Notes: generated by a model not told the origin, from the letters alone. A stretch of DNA of 64,000 nt from Paenibacillus silagei (GCF_017874735.1 NZ_JAGGLV010000006.1:124001-188000), one strand, 5' to 3'. Positions 55,201-64,000 are shown, numbered from the stretch's first letter. Numbers and translations are program-made.

Positions 55201-58200
55201 TACGGCCGGATCATTCAGCGGAACAGCCCTGTCCAATACAGTGTCTACCCCGGTCTTCATTCCAGTCATTGGACTGGTCAAAAGCTCAAGCCCTGCGCAG
55301 GCCTCTGTCGGCAGTCTGCTCTCCTTCTCCATCCTGGCCAGCAACACTGGCAATATCGCCGCAATGCTGAATCTGACCGATGCCCTGCCGCCGCAGACGG
55401 TATTCGAGACCAACAGCGTAAGTATAGGCGGGACCCCGCTGCCTGGGTACAGCCCATTAACAGGCATTCCGGTGGGGCCGCTTGCTCCCGGAGACAGCGT
55501 CGTAGTCAGCTTCCTTGTTACGGTTACTTCGCTTCCCCCAAACCAGCAGCTGCCTAACTCGGCAGCTGCATCCTATACTTTCACCCTGCCGGATGGGCGT
55601 CAGCTTGGCGGTAACACCGTGTCGAACACACTTACGGTTCCCGTCTCGGCACCGAATGTCAGTGTTGTCAAAAGCGTCAATGCCATTGATGCCGTGACCG
55701 GCGACATCCTTACATTCACCTCCGTGCTGACGAATAACAGCATTACCTCTGTCAGCAATATCATTCTCAGCGATCCCTTGCCAGAGAATGCAGCGTTCCT
55801 TCCCGGAACCGTAATTGTCGGCGGCGTCTCCCAGCCGTTGTCAGTTCCGTCGGCCGGCATCCCAATCGGCAGCCTGGGGCCTGGAGCCTCCGTTGCCGTC
55901 ACATTCGAGGTGAGAATAACCATGCCGATTCCTTCACAGGTGAATAACCAGTCCACCGTCAGTTTCACCTCCGGGGTCTTCTCCGGCTCTTCATCGTCCA
56001 ACGTCACCACCACACCGGTCACACAACCGCAGATCTCCCTTGTCAAAAGCGCCAGTGACCTGAACGCCACAGTAGGCGATACGGTCATCTATACCATTGT
56101 AGTCAGCAATAGCGGTAACCTTGCAGCCAATGTTACGTTAACCGACAACATCCCGGCGGGTACTACATTTGACCCCAACAGCGTCATTGTCGGCGGATTC
56201 CCTCAGCCGGGGGCTGCACCGGATACCGGAATTACTGTTGGAACTGTAGCTCCCGGTGCCAGTGTATCTGTCAGCTTCACGGTCTTCATCGTGTCTCTGC
56301 CTTCACCGCAGCAGCTTGTCAATCAGGCAAACGCCACCTATACCTTCACTCCGCCTGACGGGCGGCTGCTCAGCGGAAGTGCCGTCTCCAATACCGTGAC
56401 CATCGCAGTCTCTGCCCCTAACCTGTCGGTGGTTAAGAGCACCTCCTCCACTTCAGTGGCACTAGGTGACACTATTGCGTATTCCGTCAATATCACGAAT
56501 AACGGTATAGACCCGGTGAACAATGTGATCCTCAGTGATCCAACACCAGACGGGGCTGCCTTTGTGCCGGGCAGCGTATCGGTGAACGGGGTGCCTTTTC
56601 CGAATGCCAACCCGGCATCAGGGATTACACTCAGTACGCTTGCCTCCGGGGCTAGTGCCGTCGTCTCGTACAGTGTCACTGTCACCTCTGTCCCCGGGGA
56701 TGCCTCCATAGACAATCAGGCTAAAGTAACTTACACCTCAGGTGTATTTAGCGGCTCAACCTTCTCCAATCCCGTGGCGGTGCCTGTCTTCCAGCCCAAT
56801 ATCGCTGCGGTCAAAACAGCCAATACCGCCAATGCCACGGTCGGCGATACCGTAACCTACACCATAAATGTCACCAATACCGGCAACTACGGAGCAAGCC
56901 TTACAGTAACGGACAACATTCCCGCCGGCACTACCTTTGTAGACAACAGCGTGCTGATTGGGGGGCTGCCTCTGCCGCAGGCTAATCCCTCCACAGGAAT
57001 CGCTGCCGGAACTATCGCTCCGGGGGCCACTGTAGCTGTGTCGTTCTCGGTGGTGATTACTTCACTGCCATCGCCGCAGCTGCTGGTGAATCAGGGAACG
57101 GTTGCTTACAGCTTCACCTTGCCTGACGGAAGAACCCTGGGAGGGTCGGTGCTCACCAACACCCTGACCATCCCTGTCTCGAACCCGAATCTGGCTGTCG
57201 TCAAAACCACCGCAACCACCGCAACCAATGTGGGCGACACCATCACTTATTCCGTGACCCTGACCAATAACGGTATTGCTACGGTTAATAATGTGGTATT
57301 CACAGATGCTCTGCCTGCCGGTACCGCCTTTGTTCCGGGCAGTGTGCTCGTAGACGGCGTGTCTCGCCCTGCTTCTTCACCAGCTACCGGGGTGACCATA
57401 GGCAGCATCGCTCCAGGCGCTTCTGTAACGGTGGCCTTTAACGTAACGGTTACGTCTCTGCCGGCTTCAGGTGTACTGAACAATCAGTCATCCGTCAGCT
57501 TCACTTCCGGCGCCCTGTCCAGTGTAGCCTTCTCGAACATTGTGACCACTCCGGTCTTCCAGCCGGTTATCGCTGCAGCCAAGAGCTCCAGCTCTCAGAA
57601 TGCAACGGTAGGCGATACCATTGTCTATACCGTCAATGTCAGCAATTCAGGGAACTATGCGGCATCGGCCACGCTGACTGATACCATTCCCGCAGGTACA
57701 ACTCTGGTTCCGAACAGTGTACTGATTAACGGCTTCCCTGCTCCGGGTGCAGATCCCGCTACCGGAATCCCTATGGTCAGTGTTGCAGCCGGTGCATCAC
57801 TGACCATAGTATTCTCTGTAGTGATCGACACACTGCCAGCCAGCCAGCAGCTCAGCAATCAGGCCATTATCGCCTTCAACTATACGCTGCCTGACGGACG
57901 CGTCTTCAATCAATCCGCCAGCTCGAACATCAACCAGATTTCCGTATCTTCGCCGAATGTACTTGTGGTCAAGAGCACCACTGTTACCGATGCCGTAGTG
58001 ACCGATACCGTTCCGTACAGCATCGCAGTCACCAATAACGGAATTGCACCGGTTAACAATGCAGTGCTGAGCGATCCGATTCCGGCCGGTTCTTCCTTTG
58101 TAGCCGGCAGCGTGGTCGTGGACGGCACTCCGCTGCCGGGGGCGAACCCTGCGAACGGGATCTCGCTCGGCACTATCGCCCCTGGTGCGGTGGTCCAGGT

Positions 58201-59005
58201 CACCTTCAATATTCTCGTCAACAGTCTTCCTAATCCGGCCACACTGAACAATCAGGCTTCGGTCAGCTTCACCTCCGGTGCATTCTCCGGCGCCTCTTAT
58301 TCCAATAATCTAATTACCCCGGTATTCCAGCCGATTATCGGTATCCTGAAATCTGCGGATACCACTAATGCCACGGTTGGAGATACTGTCACTTATGCAC
58401 TCAGCGTCACCAATACAGGTAATCTTGCGGCAGTCGTTACCTTAACCGATTCTATCCCTGCGGGAGCTGTCTTCATACCGAACAGTGTACTGGTTAACGG
58501 CCAGCCCGTTCCCGGCGCTGATCCGACTACCGGAATCAATCTGGGTACAGTTCCAGCGGGTGCCACAGTTACTATGCTCGTAACCCTGCAAGTTACGCTG
58601 GCTTCCCTGCCTTCACCGCAGCAGCTGGTGAACCAGGCGGCGGCAACCTTCACCTTCACGCCGCCTGATGGACGCCTGCTCTCAGGCTCTACACTATCGA
58701 ATACACTCGTCATTCCAGTCTCTTCACCGGACGTAACGGCAGTCAAGAGCACTCCGGCTGTCGATGCTGTAGTCGGCGATATCATCACCTATACGATTGC
58801 CGTAACCAACAACGGCATTGTTCCCGTCAACAATGTGGTCCTTGTTGACCCGATCCCTGCCGGCAGCCAGTTCGTTGCAGGCAGCGTAACTGTGGACGGA
58901 ACTCCGCGTCCCGGAGCAAATCCGGGCACCGGTATCGTGATCGGAACGATCGCCCCGGGAGCTACCACAACGGTAACCTTCCAGGTTCAGGTGATCGTCA
59001 TATGA
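52295..59005 (+). CDS. giant DUF11 repeat protein, probably spore or cell surface
   Basis: About 2236 aa. The N-terminal domain (1-345) begins IPLVVRSTVNATGAITFTGN and has SRSETAGVPGTQDSIGGF and LYAELIWGGSY, with no signal peptide. Fifteen DUF11 repeats follow: one from 53338, then seven pairs of type A (about 130 aa; KS-ATVGD, NTGN, TLTD-IPAG, SLPSPQQLVNQA, PDGR) and type B (about 126 aa; TNNGI, VNNVVLSDP, NNQ-SVSFTSG). The last B repeat is cut after QVQVIVI. The only GTG near the start lies inside the AGGAGGTGA ribosome site; an ATT at 52295, 8 bases after GGAGG, is the likely start. No SLH, LPXTG or membrane anchor. Neighbouring yhbH suggests sporulation. Confidence 0.85.
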   Translation: MPLVVRSTVNATGAITFTGNTLGLSRSETAGVPGTQDSIGGFSTINTASVYGTYPAGTTSLYQSNSSAAILVLPAGSTVLYAELIWGGSYVNGTVNLTAAINNPVSFTTPLGNTVSVTPDSATANSVDLGGGALAYVRSANVTSTIQASGAGTYVTGGVVGTIVIPGDSTANHAGWTLAVIYQNPSLPFRNMSLRAGAVLVQASSAPVVTTITGFATPVTGALGGRIQFSAQEGDANRSGDQALFGPTSTTQVALSGPNNFANNFFASQINNDAGNLNTTGTFGTRNQTNGSPGSNIVGGRQGWDITNVDVSARLVNNQSSALLTLTTSGDAYVVNANGLQIDINAPKISLTKSANAAGTIVGDLVTYTVTVNNTGTASAASVVLSDTLPAGLTFVAGSVVVAGVARPTYDITSGIPLGSLALGTSITVTYQARVTSLPNPQFVPNTATAAFTFQSVAGGPIVSGVIPSNTQSLPVYSPVLGIVKSANTTNATVGDQILYTLQISNTGNIGATTTLTDNIPAGSSYIPGSFTVNGTPVAGNPAAGIAIGTIAAGGSSTVQFRVLVNSLPSPPQLVDQATAAYTFQVPDGRTVSGTAASNTLTIPVRLPNVALVKSASFPDVAVGDTLQYTSVVTNNGIVAITNVVLSDPIPASSTLVPGSVVVAGTARPAADPASGISVGTIAPGASVTVTFQVSVTSVPGNGQLANQSSASYSSGTFNAITQSNTILTPVYQPIIAIVKSSSPSSATVGGNVQYTLQVQNTGNLAANVTLTDTIPAGSAFVAGSVTVNGAVRPSDSPVSGIPLGSVAPGAALTVTFLTNVQSLPSPATLTDQGSSSYTYQLPSGRSLSGGSVSNTVTIPVSAPNITILKNANLTSVAVGEYLTYTVSVSNPSGVAVNNVVLSDPAPAGSAFVAGTVTVNGTAVPSANPNAGIALGTLAAGATSIVVFQVNANSIPSPPQLSNRASASFTAGSFSGTALSNTVSTPVFIPVIGLVKSSSPAQASVGSLLSFSILASNTGNIAAMLNLTDALPPQTVFETNSVSIGGTPLPGYSPLTGIPVGPLAPGDSVVVSFLVTVTSLPPNQQLPNSAAASYTFTLPDGRQLGGNTVSNTLTVPVSAPNVSVVKSVNAIDAVTGDILTFTSVLTNNSITSVSNIILSDPLPENAAFLPGTVIVGGVSQPLSVPSAGIPIGSLGPGASVAVTFEVRITMPIPSQVNNQSTVSFTSGVFSGSSSSNVTTTPVTQPQISLVKSASDLNATVGDTVIYTIVVSNSGNLAANVTLTDNIPAGTTFDPNSVIVGGFPQPGAAPDTGITVGTVAPGASVSVSFTVFIVSLPSPQQLVNQANATYTFTPPDGRLLSGSAVSNTVTIAVSAPNLSVVKSTSSTSVALGDTIAYSVNITNNGIDPVNNVILSDPTPDGAAFVPGSVSVNGVPFPNANPASGITLSTLASGASAVVSYSVTVTSVPGDASIDNQAKVTYTSGVFSGSTFSNPVAVPVFQPNIAAVKTANTANATVGDTVTYTINVTNTGNYGASLTVTDNIPAGTTFVDNSVLIGGLPLPQANPSTGIAAGTIAPGATVAVSFSVVITSLPSPQLLVNQGTVAYSFTLPDGRTLGGSVLTNTLTIPVSNPNLAVVKTTATTATNVGDTITYSVTLTNNGIATVNNVVFTDALPAGTAFVPGSVLVDGVSRPASSPATGVTIGSIAPGASVTVAFNVTVTSLPASGVLNNQSSVSFTSGALSSVAFSNIVTTPVFQPVIAAAKSSSSQNATVGDTIVYTVNVSNSGNYAASATLTDTIPAGTTLVPNSVLINGFPAPGADPATGIPMVSVAAGASLTIVFSVVIDTLPASQQLSNQAIIAFNYTLPDGRVFNQSASSNINQISVSSPNVLVVKSTTVTDAVVTDTVPYSIAVTNNGIAPVNNAVLSDPIPAGSSFVAGSVVVDGTPLPGANPANGISLGTIAPGAVVQVTFNILVNSLPNPATLNNQASVSFTSGAFSGASYSNNLITPVFQPIIGILKSADTTNATVGDTVTYALSVTNTGNLAAVVTLTDSIPAGAVFIPNSVLVNGQPVPGADPTTGINLGTVPAGATVTMLVTLQVTLASLPSPQQLVNQAAATFTFTPPDGRLLSGSTLSNTLVIPVSSPDVTAVKSTPAVDAVVGDIITYTIAVTNNGIVPVNNVVLVDPIPAGSQFVAGSVTVDGTPRPGANPGTGIVIGTIAPGATTTVTFQVQVIVI

Positions 59006-60687
59006 CAGACGGCTCACAGCTCCAGCCTGTCGTAAGTAATCAGTCCATGGTTCTGTACAGCTCGGCAGAGGGCACTGAATCGGTTACCTATTCCAATACC
59101 GTCAATACGCTTGTCGTGGGCCCGGTATTATCGCTGCTGAAGCAGGCAGACCGCCAGAGCGCCTCCCTGGGGGAGACACTCGTCTACACGGTAACCGCCA
59201 GGAACAGCGGCAATACCGGGGCTGTCGTCACCATCACAGATGTGCTTCCCCCGGGCGTCTCGTTCATTGCCAACAGCGTGCTTAGAGACGGAGTCCCCCT
59301 TCCGGGGGTCACTCCGTCTTCCGGCATTCCCCTTGGCCTGCTCGCCCCCCATTCGGGAGTCAGTATCGCCTTCCAGGTCATTGTTATCTCGCTTCCGCCT
59401 TCACTCGCGCTGCATAACAGGGCGGTTGGCACGTATTCCTTCACTACACCTGAAGGAAGAACGGTGAACGGGGAGATCCGTTCCAACCCGGTTAGTGTCT
59501 CCCTGCTGTCCTACCAGTTGTCCTCCCTGCTCTCGGCCAGCACTCCCACTACCTTCATTGGGGATGTCGTCACCTATACCCTTCAACTCAGGAACGAAGG
59601 CACCCGGCCGCTGACCGGAGTCATGGCCACGCTTCCCGTTCCGGAAGGCACCACCTTCCTTCCCGGAAGTGTTATCGCTGGCGGGATTTATCAGCCTGAG
59701 GCCGACCCACATTCAGGCATCGGGCTGGGCTCGCTCCCTGCAGGCGCAGCCGCCGAGGTCTCCTACCGTGTGAGGGTGGCCTCGAACCCTCCAGGATCGG
59801 CGATTATGGCGAACGCGCAGATCTTTTATGAGGTCAACGACAACAGAACCTCCACTGCAAGCAATACGGTTCAGGTTACGGTCATCCAGCCCGGATTATC
59901 GGTAAGGCTGAAGGTTGATCTGTACAGCGCGGCGCCCGGTGACAACTTGCGGTACGAGTTCACTGTACAGAATAGCGGTAATATGGCGGTGAACGCACTG
60001 CTGACGGACGCCATTCCGCCAAGCGTACTGTTCATCTGGGACAGTGTCCGTATTGACGGGGTTCCCCAGAGAGGCGTCCGCCCCGGGGACGGAATTCCGC
60101 TGGGCACCTTACGGGCAGGCGCTGTTATGGCGGTAGATTTTCTCGTATCTATTCCAGGTGCCACCGATATCCGCCAGACGCCGGCCATTCAGAATCAGGG
60201 AGTGGTCCAGTATACGTTCTCCCTGCCGGACGGGCGCAATGTCGGGCAGCTCTCCCGCTCCAATGCGGTGACCACGTTGCTGTTCACGCCCATCATTTCC
60301 ATTCAGATTGAGGGCGAGCCGCCCATCGTCGAGCCTGGAGGTATCGCGGAATTCAACATTTACGTGTCCAATAGCGGGAATTATCCGGCAGAGGTCTCGG
60401 TGATCCGAATTGTACCGCAGGGCACCGTCATTAATCCCGATATCGTTACCATAAGCGCTATCGCCGTGCCCGGTACGCCATATAGCGGAACAGTTGCTCT
60501 GGGAACGCTGGAAGCGGGGCAGACCGTCACACTCACTTACTTTGTCACAATAAATTCGGATTATATGGGCAAGGATCTTCAAGGCTCCACGGCTGCCCTG
60601 TATCTGTTCACCATCGACGGACGCCGGTACTCCGGCGAAGCCCGTTCTAACACCTACAGGCTGTTCATGGAAGAAATCAGTGAATAA
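59002..60687 (+). CDS. second DUF11 protein, continuation of the split repeat array
   Basis: A 561-aa protein whose ATG overlaps the stop of the large DUF11 gene in ATGA. Its first 40 residues (VVSNQSMVLYSSAEGTE, then YSNTVNTLVVGPVLSLL) align with the missing second half of the preceding type-B repeat. Four more divergent DUF11-like domains follow, beginning LSLLKQADRQSASLGET, LSSLLSASTPTTFIGD, LSVRLKVDLYSAAPGD and ISIQIEGEPPIVEPGG. No signal peptide or anchor. Either an old frameshift split one gene, with coupling keeping both parts translated, or the two chains work together. Confidence 0.8.
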   Translation: MTDGSQLQPVVSNQSMVLYSSAEGTESVTYSNTVNTLVVGPVLSLLKQADRQSASLGETLVYTVTARNSGNTGAVVTITDVLPPGVSFIANSVLRDGVPLPGVTPSSGIPLGLLAPHSGVSIAFQVIVISLPPSLALHNRAVGTYSFTTPEGRTVNGEIRSNPVSVSLLSYQLSSLLSASTPTTFIGDVVTYTLQLRNEGTRPLTGVMATLPVPEGTTFLPGSVIAGGIYQPEADPHSGIGLGSLPAGAAAEVSYRVRVASNPPGSAIMANAQIFYEVNDNRTSTASNTVQVTVIQPGLSVRLKVDLYSAAPGDNLRYEFTVQNSGNMAVNALLTDAIPPSVLFIWDSVRIDGVPQRGVRPGDGIPLGTLRAGAVMAVDFLVSIPGATDIRQTPAIQNQGVVQYTFSLPDGRNVGQLSRSNAVTTLLFTPIISIQIEGEPPIVEPGGIAEFNIYVSNSGNYPAEVSVIRIVPQGTVINPDIVTISAIAVPGTPYSGTVALGTLEAGQTVTLTYFVTINSDYMGKDLQGSTAALYLFTIDGRRYSGEARSNTYRLFMEEISE

Positions 60688-60801
60688 TACAGCTCACATA
60701 TCCCCCATCTCCCTGAATATACTTTAGTTACAACCTGCTGCTTCGTCTTAGTCTCCGTAGTGACATTACCGAATAACACAGTCCATGGGAGGTGGTCATC
60801 C

Positions 60802-61962
60802 TTGTCCCAGCCGTCCGGTCCATACGCATTTGTCGTATCCAAAGAAGACTGGTCCCTTCACCGCAAAGGCCATCAGGATCAGGAGCGTCACCAGCAAAAG
60901 GTCAGAGAAGCCATCAAGGGCAATTTGCCCGATCTGGTTACCGAGGAGAATATTATTTTGTCAGGCGGCAAGCAGATTGTGAAGGTGCCGATCCGCAGTC
61001 TGGATGAATACCGGATTATCTATAATTTCCGCAAGCAGAAGCATGTCGGACAGGGAGACGGGGACAGCCAGGTGGGGGATGTACTTGGTCGCGATTCCCA
61101 GTCGGCCCAGCCGGGCAAAGGGGATAAGGCGGGCGATCAGCCCGGAGCGGATACCGTTGAGGCCGAGGTCGATCTGGAGGATCTGGAGGATATTCTGTTC
61201 CAGGACATGGAGCTTCCCCATCTGAAGCCGAAGGATAAGGAAGAGATTGAGGTCAAATCGATTGTCTTCAATGATATCCGCAAAAAAGGCATGATGTCGA
61301 ACATCGATAAAAAGCGTACACTGCTTGAGAATCTGCGGCGCAATGCCAGCAGCGGCAATCCCGGAATACACAGCATCAGCCCCGATGATCTGCGTTACAA
61401 AACCTGGGATGACATCACGGTCCCTCACTCGAATGCCGTGATTATCGCCATGATGGACACCTCAGGCAGTATGGGCACTTTTGAAAAATACTGCGCCCGC
61501 AGCTTCTTCTTCTGGATGACCCGCTTCCTGCGCCGCCAGTATGAGAAGGTGGATATTGTGTTCCTGGCCCATCATACGGAAGCCAAGGAGGTCAGCGAGC
61601 ATGACTTCTTCACCCGGGGGGAGAGCGGGGGGACGATCTGCTCCTCGGCGTACCAGAAAGCACTGGAGATTATCGACAGCCGCTATCCGCCTGCCAAATA
61701 CAACATCTATCCCTTCCATTTCTCGGATGGCGACAATCTGACCTCCGACAATGAGCGCTGCGTCAAGCTGATCGGCGAGCTGCTGAAGCGCAGCAACATG
61801 TTCGGCTACGGCGAGGTGAACCAGTACAACCGCAGCAGCACCCTGATGTCCGCCTACCGCCACCTGAAGCAGGAACAGTTCATGCATTATGTGATTAAGG
61901 ATAAGAAGGAAGTGTATCTGGCGCTGAAGGCTTTTTTCGGCAAAAAAGCAATCGAAGCCTGA
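60802..61962 (+). CDS. yhbH: sporulation protein YhbH (DUF444)
   Basis: A 386-aa protein matching Yhb[22 protein letters not shown] at the N-terminus, [10 protein letters not shown], a VWA-like domain with MMDTSGSMG (near residue 220) and [14 protein letters not shown], and [11 protein letters not shown]. Family members are linked to sporulation in Bacillus and to kinase PrkA and SpoVR in other bacteria. The TTG at 60802 has GGGAGGTGG six bases upstream; the frame opens earlier at 60760 without a site. Own terminator follows. Confidence 0.93.
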   Translation: MSQPSGPYAFVVSKEDWSLHRKGHQDQERHQQKVREAIKGNLPDLVTEENIILSGGKQIVKVPIRSLDEYRIIYNFRKQKHVGQGDGDSQVGDVLGRDSQSAQPGKGDKAGDQPGADTVEAEVDLEDLEDILFQDMELPHLKPKDKEEIEVKSIVFNDIRKKGMMSNIDKKRTLLENLRRNASSGNPGIHSISPDDLRYKTWDDITVPHSNAVIIAMMDTSGSMGTFEKYCARSFFFWMTRFLRRQYEKVDIVFLAHHTEAKEVSEHDFFTRGESGGTICSSAYQKALEIIDSRYPPAKYNIYPFHFSDGDNLTSDNERCVKLIGELLKRSNMFGYGEVNQYNRSSTLMSAYRHLKQEQFMHYVIKDKKEVYLALKAFFGKKAIEA

Positions 61963-62022
61963 GCAGCTGCTCTCCAGACTGACCGTAGAATGAGCTTTAC
62001 GCGCAGATTCATACTGTAAGAA

Positions 62023-62066
62023 TGATCCCCTGCAAACCGTGTGAACGGCAGGCAGGGGATTTTTGG
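62023..62066 (+). terminator. terminator of yhbH
   Basis: ATCCCCTGC pairs with GCAGGGGAT around a loop with its own CCGT/ACGG pair, followed by TTTTTGG. Confidence 0.8.
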
Positions 62067-62094
62067 TGCGCGGATGTTGGCTGCAAAAACCCTG

Positions 62095-62152
62095 TTGACT
62101 ATTATATCGGCAGCCGATATACTAAATGTATCGGTTGACGATATATCGACAC
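62095..62152 (+). promoter_or_regulatory. padR promoter with two operator dyads
   Basis: TTGACT (62095-62100) and TATACT (62118-62123) are spaced by 17 bases. TATATCGGC-A-GCCGATATA (62103-62121), a perfect 9-base palindrome, fills the spacer and -10. A second related dyad, TATCG-GTTGA-CGATA, lies at 62129-62143. Autorepression by PadR is likely. Confidence 0.75.
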
Positions 62153-62244
62153 ATGTTATAACGTCAGATGCTATAACGCCGAATGATACAAAGGAAATTC
62201 CCGGTCTGTGAAATGAGACTCAAAGATGCGCGATAAGGAAGGTG

Positions 62245-62577
62245 ATGGCATTGTCCGGCAACAATGAATACGGGGCGCTGACCGAAGGCGTCTATTATAT
62301 CCTCTTGTCCCTGCTCACCCCGATGCACGGCTACGGGATTATGCAGAACGTGAAGCTGCTGAGCAATCAGCGTGTGGAGCTGGGTGCAGGCACGTTATAC
62401 GGGGCGTTAAGCACACTTGTGGAACGAGGCTGGATCAAGCTGCTGGCTGGCGGAGAAGATTCCCGCAAGAAGGAGTATCAGATTACGGAGCTAGGCAAAT
62501 CGATCGTCCAGAGTGAAATGACAAGGCTTGACGAGTTGCTCACTAATGGAAGAAAACTAATGGGAGGCGAAGTGTAA
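62245..62577 (+). CDS. PadR-family transcriptional regulator
   Basis: A 110-aa winged-helix repressor: YYILLSLLTPMHGYGIMQNV, the wing region LGAGTLYGALSTLVERGWI, and RKKEYQITELGKSI, all PadR hallmarks, with a short dimerisation helix. The ATG at 62245 follows AAGGAAGG. Its stop overlaps the start of the DUF2812 gene in TAATG, the usual pairing for this family. Confidence 0.9.
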   Translation: MALSGNNEYGALTEGVYYILLSLLTPMHGYGIMQNVKLLSNQRVELGAGTLYGALSTLVERGWIKLLAGGEDSRKKEYQITELGKSIVQSEMTRLDELLTNGRKLMGGEV

Positions 62578-63152
62578 TGAGTCAGGTGGTGCGCAAATTT
62601 TTCATGGATTTCGAGAAGGAAGAAGCGTGGCTGAATGAAATGTCGGCCAAGGGATTGGCCCTGGTGGAGCATTCTTGGGCCCGTTATGTGTTCGAAGAGA
62701 GCGCTAAGGGGGAGTATATTTACCGGATTGAGCTGCTGGAGAAGGACCCGAAGGAGGCGGCAGGCTACTTGCAATTCATGGAGGAGACCGGAGCCGAGCG
62801 GGTGCCATCCGGGACCCCTACCAAGGCCAATCGTGCCTTCATGAACCAACGCTGGGTGTTCTTCAGAAGGAAGGCCTCGGAAGGCCCCTTCCAGATCTAT
62901 ACCGATGCAGATTCCAAGATCAAGCACTATCAGAGAATCTATAAAGTCTATCTGTCCCTCGCGTTCATGGAGCTGATCATCGGCTCTTTAAATCTCATGC
63001 TGATTATGCTGAACACTTCTTCTAACATCTACAAAATCAACCTCATCGTGGGAGTGTCCGTTATCATTCTGGGCCTGTTCTTCATCTGGCTCAGCCTGCC
63101 TATCCGCCGCAAGATCGCGCGGCTGCAGCAGGAGAAGCTGATTCGGGAGTGA
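62577..63152 (+). CDS. DUF2812 membrane protein
   Basis: A 191-aa protein with a soluble N-terminal domain (VVRKFFMDFEKEEAWLNEM, then GLALVEHSWARYVFEE) matching DUF2812, and two membrane helices (about 123-145 and 152-176). It is coupled to PadR by TAATG. Proteins of this pair are thought to respond to membrane or envelope stress, but the function is unknown. Confidence 0.87.
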   Translation: MSQVVRKFFMDFEKEEAWLNEMSAKGLALVEHSWARYVFEESAKGEYIYRIELLEKDPKEAAGYLQFMEETGAERVPSGTPTKANRAFMNQRWVFFRRKASEGPFQIYTDADSKIKHYQRIYKVYLSLAFMELIIGSLNLMLIMLNTSSNIYKINLIVGVSVIILGLFFIWLSLPIRRKIARLQQEKLIRE

Positions 63153-63567
63153 GGGGATGCTTTACAATCTCGCAAACAGCGGAAATAGTAGAATTAATAC
63201 TCCTGCGGGCTAACCATAGCTACAGCATCCACAACCACTGCAGATAACAAGTGGATTAATGCAGCTTAATTCTTCAACGTTTGACGATTATAGGGAACTA
63301 AGTGGAAAAACAGCATCTGCTATTGCCGATTTGGCTGCTACCGGGAGAGGTATGAATATTTAAGTGTTGTTTTTCCAACTCTTGCCGGAGTATCGTCTAT
63401 TTATTGGTTAGCAAGTGCCCAATATCCACCTATTTCCCCCATCACAGCAAGGGGAGCCGTTTTTCGCATACATCTGGCCCACGTACCTGCTCTCCAGCAA
63501 ATTGTGTTCGGTTTTTCGCATACACATACACCCGGACCCTGCGCGCTCGCCCCCCACCTCCACCTAC
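63153..63567. other. non-coding region at right end
   Basis: No gene is convincingly supported. A 34-codon frame (63263-63364, MQLNSSTFDDYRELSGKT at its start) has no clear ribosome site and is probably chance or a remnant. An imperfect inverted repeat (GTGGAAAAACA near 63302 with GTTGTTTTTCCAAC near 63366) flanks it. Confidence 0.4.
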
Positions 63568-63618
63568 GCCAAAATAAAGGGCTATCCCAAGCAGTCATCA
63601 TGACTTTTGGGACAGCCC
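63568..63618 (-). terminator. terminator of GH4 gene
   Basis: On the minus strand GGGCTGTCCCAA pairs with TTGGGATAGCCC (one G-T pair), with AGTCAT/ATGACT inside, followed by TTTATTTT. It lies 48 bases after the stop. Confidence 0.85.
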
Positions 63619-63664
63619 TAATTCCAATCTTTCTCCGCTCCGACCAGGCTTATGCCTGCTCCGC

Positions 63665-64000
63665 TTACTGCACCTTCTCGCGGTCCTTGCCCTTGTCGGA
63701 TTCCCCGGCGTTCTTGTTCGCGGCTTCGCGGTCCTGCATCATCTCGTCTACTGACTTCACCTTGAGCCGGGCGGCGCCTTCGTTGCCGGCATTCGTCGGG
63801 ATCAGGTCACCGGAGGCAAGGCGTTCCTTCGCTTCTGCAATAGCTGCGCTGTACTGCGGCAGCCACTGTTCTCCGGCCACCAGCATCTCGTCAACCATCT
63901 GCCAGATCTCCTTCGGATTGCAGACGGCGCCGACCAGCGGGTCCATCATGAACGCCTGGCGCAGCAGCTTGTCGTCGCCATGCACACCTGCTTCTACCGC
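63665..64000 (-). CDS. GH4 family glycosidase, C-terminal part (runs off right edge)
   Basis: The frame enters from the right edge (AVEAGVHGDDKLLRQAF) and ends at 63665. DKLLRQAFMMDPLVGAVCNPKEIWQMVDEML and the WLPQY end are typical of the C-terminus of GH4 alpha-glucosidase/alpha-galactosidase enzymes, which use NAD+ and a metal ion. A charged tail (KNAGESDKGKDREKVQ) extends beyond the usual end. The N-terminal NAD-binding and catalytic parts lie outside the window, so the substrate cannot be told. Confidence 0.8.
   Translation of the reverse strand, partial: AVEAGVHGDDKLLRQAFMMDPLVGAVCNPKEIWQMVDEMLVAGEQWLPQYSAAIAEAKERLASGDLIPTNAGNEGAARLKVKSVDEMMQDREAANKNAGESDKGKDREKVQ

Noticed and set aside
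63263-63364. A 34-codon plus-strand frame in the right-hand gap
   Set aside because: It lacks a clear ribosome site, promoter and recognisable family, so it is not reported as a gene.

Overview
The window looks like a chromosomal segment of a spore-forming Firmicute close to Paenibacillus. The reasons are AGGAGG-type ribosome binding sites, the spore genes cotJABC and yhbH, the sufCDSUB order, an S-layer-homology (SLH) surface protein, DUF11 repeat proteins, a BglP/LicT antitermination unit and a BmrCD-type exporter. The call rests on gene content and family knowledge; no search was run.

Left end (1-9.2 kb, minus strand): one operon in which type VII secretion genes (EssC, YukD, a WXG100-like protein) alternate with Tad/Flp-pilus-type genes (a SAF/CpaB-like protein and three CpaE/TadZ-like proteins whose ATP-binding loops are damaged or atypical). 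The operon continues beyond base 1. This apparent T7SS/Tad hybrid is the strongest candidate here for a poorly described system.

9.5-21.1 kb: a MerR/SDR pair with a textbook MerR promoter. Then two nearly identical Rpn-type nuclease genes lie as direct repeats around an SLH phosphoesterase and a complete acetone operon (thiolase, acetoacetate decarboxylase, CoA transferase A and B). Each rpn copy appears to start at a non-AUG codon and holds a well-placed internal start that could give a small inhibitor protein.

21.2-33.4 kb: cotJABC, a CNNM transporter, YfkAB radical SAM protein, an HD-GYP phosphodiesterase, UppP, YunD, MoaD, a second HD-GYP protein that lost its HD histidine, and the bglP-licT unit with two RAT/terminator switches.

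33.7-48.3 kb: a heterodimeric ABC exporter with a duplicated leader element, the sufCDSUB iron-sulfur operon, a tandem nitroreductase divergent from a MarR regulator, Dps, YunC, and small conserved or membrane proteins.

48.3-64 kb: a copper-amine-oxidase-N-domain protein with a distinctive repeat, a lipoprotein, a methyltransferase, a giant DUF11 repeat protein (about 2236 aa, apparently starting at AUU) whose last repeat is split into a following overlapping gene, sporulation gene yhbH, a PadR/DUF2812 pair, and the 3' part of a GH4 glycosidase running off the right edge.
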